Positions 60,211-64,000 of a stretch of 64,000 nucleotides of DNA are shown here, piece by piece. A program made the translations under genes and the position numbers. The notes beneath the pieces were generated by a model, which saw only the letters and a list, made by a program, of their open reading frames with translations, made no database searches and was not told the DNA's origin. The stretch comes from Papaver somniferum. Lineage: Eukaryota > Streptophyta > Magnoliopsida > Ranunculales > Papaveraceae. The first letter of the stretch is position 1. Every line of letters starts with the position of its first letter. The DNA is taken from contig NC_039362.1 in the NCBI RefSeq assembly GCF_003573695.1, positions 112,819,120 to 112,883,119 of the forward strand. Direction: 5' to 3'.

Positions 60211-60228
60211 TTTGGCGCCACCGTGTTT
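60211..60228 (+). promoter_or_regulatory. Gypsy primer-binding site
   Basis: TTTGGCGCCACCGTG follows the LTR end CA by one base. TGGCGCC-starting PBS boxes are usual in this gypsy group. The priming tRNA is not determined. Confidence 0.6.
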
Positions 60229-60801
60229 TGCTCACGAGCTTGAGTTTAGACATAGTTTTACGTTTAACTTATGTATCTTCTGAAACGAAGGGATCTGTGT
60301 TCCAAAACGATGAATCTCACTGTCTAGTGATTCGTTCATCCATTATTTGTGTATGTTTTTTGAGTTCACAGCCTCTAAAGACATACCTTGTTACAGGTCT
60401 ACAAAAACTTTACAAAAAACGTACTCACAAAACGTTAAAATCTTTGTTTTATACTAAAACAGCCTTTTTTAACATAACATATTTTAGATCTGAGAATCTT
60501 TGACTGATAGAGGAATCTCAGTGAGATTAAGGTAGAAAGATCTTCCAAAGCATTCAATAACCTTGTTTTTCGCGAGATCTGACACCTCCTTTTATTTGGT
60601 TTTCAACATTTAAGGTTGTTTTTTCCAAGGGTGTCATAAGTATTTAATACCTGTCTTTCAAAAAATTTATTTCAGTCCTTTTCTGAAAAAGCTACTCAGC
60701 CATCTTCTGTGTAAGAGCATTAATTGCTACTTTTGGCGAATGCACCTAAGTAGCAGATTCTGTCAACTTTCTGTAACCGCAGGATAACGAAAGCCGAAGG
60801 C

Positions 60802-62665
60802 ATGCAGAAACCAAATGAGGTACCAACAAGCTCACGACCAGCACTTACTAGAGGAAGATCTCAAAAGCCGTCTCAAGCAAATCAAAGAACCGAAGCAGAG
60901 GACAGACAAATCGAAATAACAAGAAGAACGATTGCTAACAAATCACCTATTCCTGCCAAAGGGATGGGGCAAACATCAGGAGCTCAACCACTTTACGACA
61001 TGCCGTTACCAGAGCATCCCACCAATACGCAGCCACCTGCGGCCAACGCAGGGTTACCCAGAACCTTAGTTCCTACGGGACGAGGGTTGGGAAACCTAAC
61101 TCCAATTCAGATATATCCAGACGCACCAGTTATAGAAGAATGAGCATATAACTCCGAAGATCCGGCCGACAGCACTCCTCAGGGAGGTGGAGTCCAAGAC
61201 GAAGACCAAATGGAAGCAAAAATAACATCCTTGCTACTCCGTAATAAGGAGAACGAGGATGCAATGCACGAGATGTCTCAAGAGAACCAGAACCTCAAAG
61301 GTATGCTGGACATACAAATCGAAGGCTCCCAAGGTCACCCTCCACCAAAAAGGCGTGAAAACGGAGCTATCTCAAGAAGAAGAAGGGTGTATCTCAACCC
61401 ACCAAAGACCAATCAACCTAAGGGAGCTAGGAGAGCACACCGCGATCCAGACGAGACGGACTCGACATACAAGCCCTCTCAATCCTACTACGACGAAGCA
61501 TTTTCAAAGATGGTAACAATGTGAACATGGTTATGGAGCAAATGGAGAAAATGCGGAAGGAGATACAAGGCCTAAAAACTGGCCACGCAGGCGCAAGACT
61601 AGAAGAAGTGCTTCAAGAGGCAACCACATCCCCATTGTCTTTTCGCATTTTGAGGGAGCCCATCCCTCCGAAATGCTCGGTACCTACGTTCCAAGCATAC
61701 AACGGTACCTCAGATCCCACAGCCCACTTATGGTATTACACTCGTGTCCTTGCCCATTGGGAAAGAGATGAGGTAGTACATTGTAGGTACGTCCCTGCAA
61801 GCTTGACGGGATCAGCACTAGCCTGGTATGACAATTTACCAGCAAACTCAATTGACTCTTTTGAGCAATTGTCCATGGAGTTTTTGGAGACATACATGTA
61901 CAACAAATCAACAAATGAAGGGTTAGATAGGCTATTTGCTTTAGCTATCGGACCCCGGGAAACATTGATGCAGTACACAGACAAGTGGCAAAAGACGTGC
62001 CAAGCAATTGGAAAAGTCAATCCCGAAATTAGCATTAACTGTTATAAGTATGGACTTGATAGAACCTCAGACATCTTTGTGGAGATTCACAACAGATCCC
62101 TCGATTCCGAAGGAGAGCTCAGGGTTGTCCAAGACCGCTACATCAGACTCGAAGAAATCCAGAAGGACAACCCCAGGGCACAAGCAAAGACGACAACATC
62201 GCCACAACGTACCAACTCCCTGGAACCAATTCCGGAGATACCTAAGCGACAAAACGAAGCCGGGGCAGGACCATCTCTCGAGACAAACGATCCAAATACG
62301 GAGATGGCAAAAGAGGCAAAGGAAGAGAAGAATTCGTAGATAAAATCTACACGAAGCTGAATACAACGTTCTCTCACATTCTCAGCAAAGAGGGATCAAA
62401 CCCGGGCTTTCCTTACCCTAATACTAGGGGAAATCATCCAGACAAAACGAAGCGGGCTAAGGAGTATTGTGCATACCACCAATACTACGGGCATACAATT
62501 GATGCGTGCTACCATTTACGGAAGGTGATCCAGAGATTCATAGACGAAGGAAAATTGGAGTACGTAGAGATACAACCAGCTGAAACCGAGGAAACCCCCA
62601 AGAAAAGGGTAGAATTACCCCAGGATGGCAAGTATATCAACATGATCACCTTTTCCAGCGGAGGT
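60802..62665 (+). pseudogene. Gypsy gag (broken)
   Basis: This is the capsid polyprotein. The N-terminal part starts MQKPNEVPTSSRPALTRGRS and is interrupted by a TGA at 61141. It resumes in the same frame with a helical EAKITSLLLRNKENEDAMHE to 61524. The capsid core is one frame over (61521-62339: FRILREPIPPKCSVPTFQAY, LTGSALAWYDNLPANSIDSF, YTDKWQKTCQAIGKVN), matching the retrotransposon gag domain. A third frame has the knuckle-like EYCAYHQYYGHTIDACYHLR (62466-62525) and ends at a TAA at 62665. So there is one stop and two frameshifts. Confidence 0.85.
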
Positions 62666-63430
62666 TAAGAAGAACTGCTCGAAGATATCCTCGAGTTAGA
62701 TCGAAAAAGAAACAAGCTAGAAGCCCACGAGGTGTTCAAGCTAAGTGGACCACCTACTAACACTTGGGAGGAATGGATGGCCACACCATTAACATTCTCA
62801 ACAAAAGACGTCAACCAGGAGGTCGAAATGCAGAACGATCCATTAGTGGTCACTCTTCCAATACACGGATGGAACGTTATGAAGGTCCTTGTTGACGGGG
62901 GCAGTTCGTTAAATGTACTATTTTACGAACCCTACCTACGCATGGGTTTGACAGCGGAACAAATGGATTCTTCTACTTGCACCATATACGGTTTCAACGG
63001 AGCAGTCTCTAGGCCAAAAGGAGAAATTGTCTTGCAGGTACGTGCAGGGCCCTTAATAACCAATACACGGTTCTGCATGGTGGAAGCACCTTCGCCCTAC
63101 AATGTAATTATGGGCAGATTATGGGTCCATAGATTACGAGGAACAACTTCGACATATCATCAATACCTACGATTCCCTACACACATGGGTGAGATGGAAA
63201 TCAAAGATGACCAGCAAGACGCAAGGCTATGCAATCTAGCAGAGGTCAGACTCAAGGAAGAAAGAGCTGCTACCCAACAACACGAAAGAAAACGACGAAA
63301 ATCAAACACCATGGAGGTGAAAGACGGAGCCTCCTCAGTTCCCGAAGCCATCTCAGTTCCAAAGACAAGCACCTCTGCCACTCGCAGCAGGATTCATACG
63401 AGAAGTCAAATATCCTACGTGGATATCTAA
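62666..63430 (+). pseudogene. Gypsy aspartic protease region
   Basis: The frame contains MKVLVDGGSSLNVLFYEPYL, the active-site D-[TG]-G-S-S of retropepsins, then YGFNGAVSRPKGEIVLQVRA and APSPYNVIMGRLWVHRLRGT (the G-R second loop). It should release gag and pol products. The usual linker to RT is shortened and shifts frame near 63385 (LAAGFIREVKYPTWISN). Confidence 0.85.
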
Positions 63431-64000
63431 CATGGTAATCGTACCTAAGAAGAACGGAGGCGTGCGCATTTGCATCGACTTTAGAAATCTCAACAAAGCG
63501 TGACCCAAAGATAGCTGCCCACTACCAAACATTGACCAACTGGTCAATGCAAACGAAGGGCACCAGAGACTATCCTTCATGGATGGATACTCAGGCTACA
63601 ACCAAATAGCTCTTGCAGAAGAAGATCAGGAGCATACTGCGTTCTTTACCCCATGAGGCTTGTATTGTTATACAAGGATGCCTTTTGGACTAAAAAATGC
63701 GGGGGCAACATACCAACGATTAGTGGACAAAATCCTTAAGCCATGGATAGGCAAGATACTAGAGGTCTACGTGGACGATATGCTCGTCAAGAGCAAAGAA
63801 GCAAAAAACCACCTGTCAGACCTAAGGGAGATATTCGAAGCCATGAGAAATTTCCACATGAAGGTGAACCCGGAGAAATGCACGTTCGGAGTAACCTCAG
63901 AAAAATTCTTGGGATACTTGGTAACTAAGCGAGGAATAGAAGTAGACCCTGAAAGGGTCAGAGCAATAATAGAGATGCCATCTCCACAAACTTTAAAAGG
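63385..64000 (+). pseudogene. Gypsy reverse transcriptase, partial
   Basis: It starts AGFIREVKYPTWISNMVIVP and continues KKNGGVRICIDFRNLNKA, TGA, then PLPNIDQLVNANEGHQRLSF and MDGYSGYNQIALAEEDQEHT. A second TGA stands where PWGLY is expected. MPFGLKNAGATYQRLVDKIL and the catalytic EVYVDDMLVKSKEA follow, then VNPEKCTFGVTSEKFLGYLV and the frame runs off the window. Two in-frame TGA codons make it non-functional as it stands. RNase H and integrase would lie to the right. Confidence 0.9.

Larger units (their letters stand above)
59321..64000 (+). mobile_element. Ty3/gypsy retrotransposon, Tat-like, 5' half
   Basis: It starts with an LTR (59321-60209) inside copy C, then PBS, leader, gag, protease and reverse transcriptase on the + strand, and runs off the window. 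Stops and frameshifts in gag, before protease and in RT show it is inactive. Long leader, DGGSS protease and YVDDMLVK RT fit the Tat/Ogre/Retand side of gypsy; the lineage call is from memory. Confidence 0.88.

Noticed and set aside
60228..60503. Leader frame after the gypsy primer-binding site
   Set aside because: No known domain, and it lies in the untranslated leader typical of this gypsy group.
1..64000. tRNA, rRNA, CRISPR or bacterial-type operons
   Set aside because: I looked for cloverleaf A/B boxes, rRNA cores and regularly spaced short repeats. Only transposon repeats and tRNA-complementary primer-binding sites were seen, and plant introns rule out a bacterial source.

Overview
This is a nuclear segment of a flowering-plant genome, most likely a eudicot. 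It holds two intact intron-rich plant housekeeping genes of plant type, and almost everything else is transposable-element sequence, much of it nested. The species cannot be fixed from sequence alone; a basal eudicot such as a poppy relative is only a guess.

The two host genes are on the + strand. ACLA (18933-22256) has 12 coding exons that splice to a complete 423-residue ATP-citrate lyase alpha subunit, which makes cytosolic acetyl-CoA. PAT/trpD (41756-about 45252) has nine recognisable exons encoding plastid anthranilate phosphoribosyltransferase, the second step of tryptophan synthesis from chorismate. PAT intron 8 carries, antisense, the 3' end of a BTB/POZ-MATH (BPM) gene with a frameshift. 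A single captured exon of a HAD-like hydrolase lies downstream of PAT. An orphan promoter with two leader exons (22867-23053) follows ACLA and runs toward a LINE with no coding exon visible.

Layout: 1-846, partial DUF1985 (Ulp1-transposon-associated) gene, - strand; 2478-3120, array of about ten stem-loops; 3409-9498, non-autonomous LTR element with a gypsy-type primer-binding site, - strand; about 9881-15766, dead PIF/Harbinger element containing a smaller TIR element, which is itself interrupted by a CACTA element and a hAT element with clean target-site duplications; 16533-16912, MITE; 16915-18080, element with perfect 39-bp terminal inverted repeats and a second stem-loop array; 18.5-22.3 kb, ACLA; 23.5-39.3 kb, dead LINE (L1-type, - strand), split in ORF1 by an 8.5-kb LTR element (29551-38056) that has two unknown ORFs and no pol; 40191-41351, second, uninterrupted copy of the TIR element found inside the PIF; 41.4-45.3 kb, PAT; 47514-48276, hAT MITE; 49130-50045, third stem-loop array; 51070-52389, copia 3' end, - strand; 52390-59320, three LTR copies of one copia-type family with long LTRs; 59321-64000, Ty3/gypsy element (Tat-like), + strand, running off the window.

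Main points of interest: (1) the nested PIF > TIR element > CACTA + hAT stack, which can be dated against the uninterrupted copy in the same window; (2) three unrelated loci with arrays of 40-60 bp stem-loops, each with its own stem word; (3) the pol-less LTR element with two conserved-looking unknown ORFs and a variable minisatellite in its LTRs.
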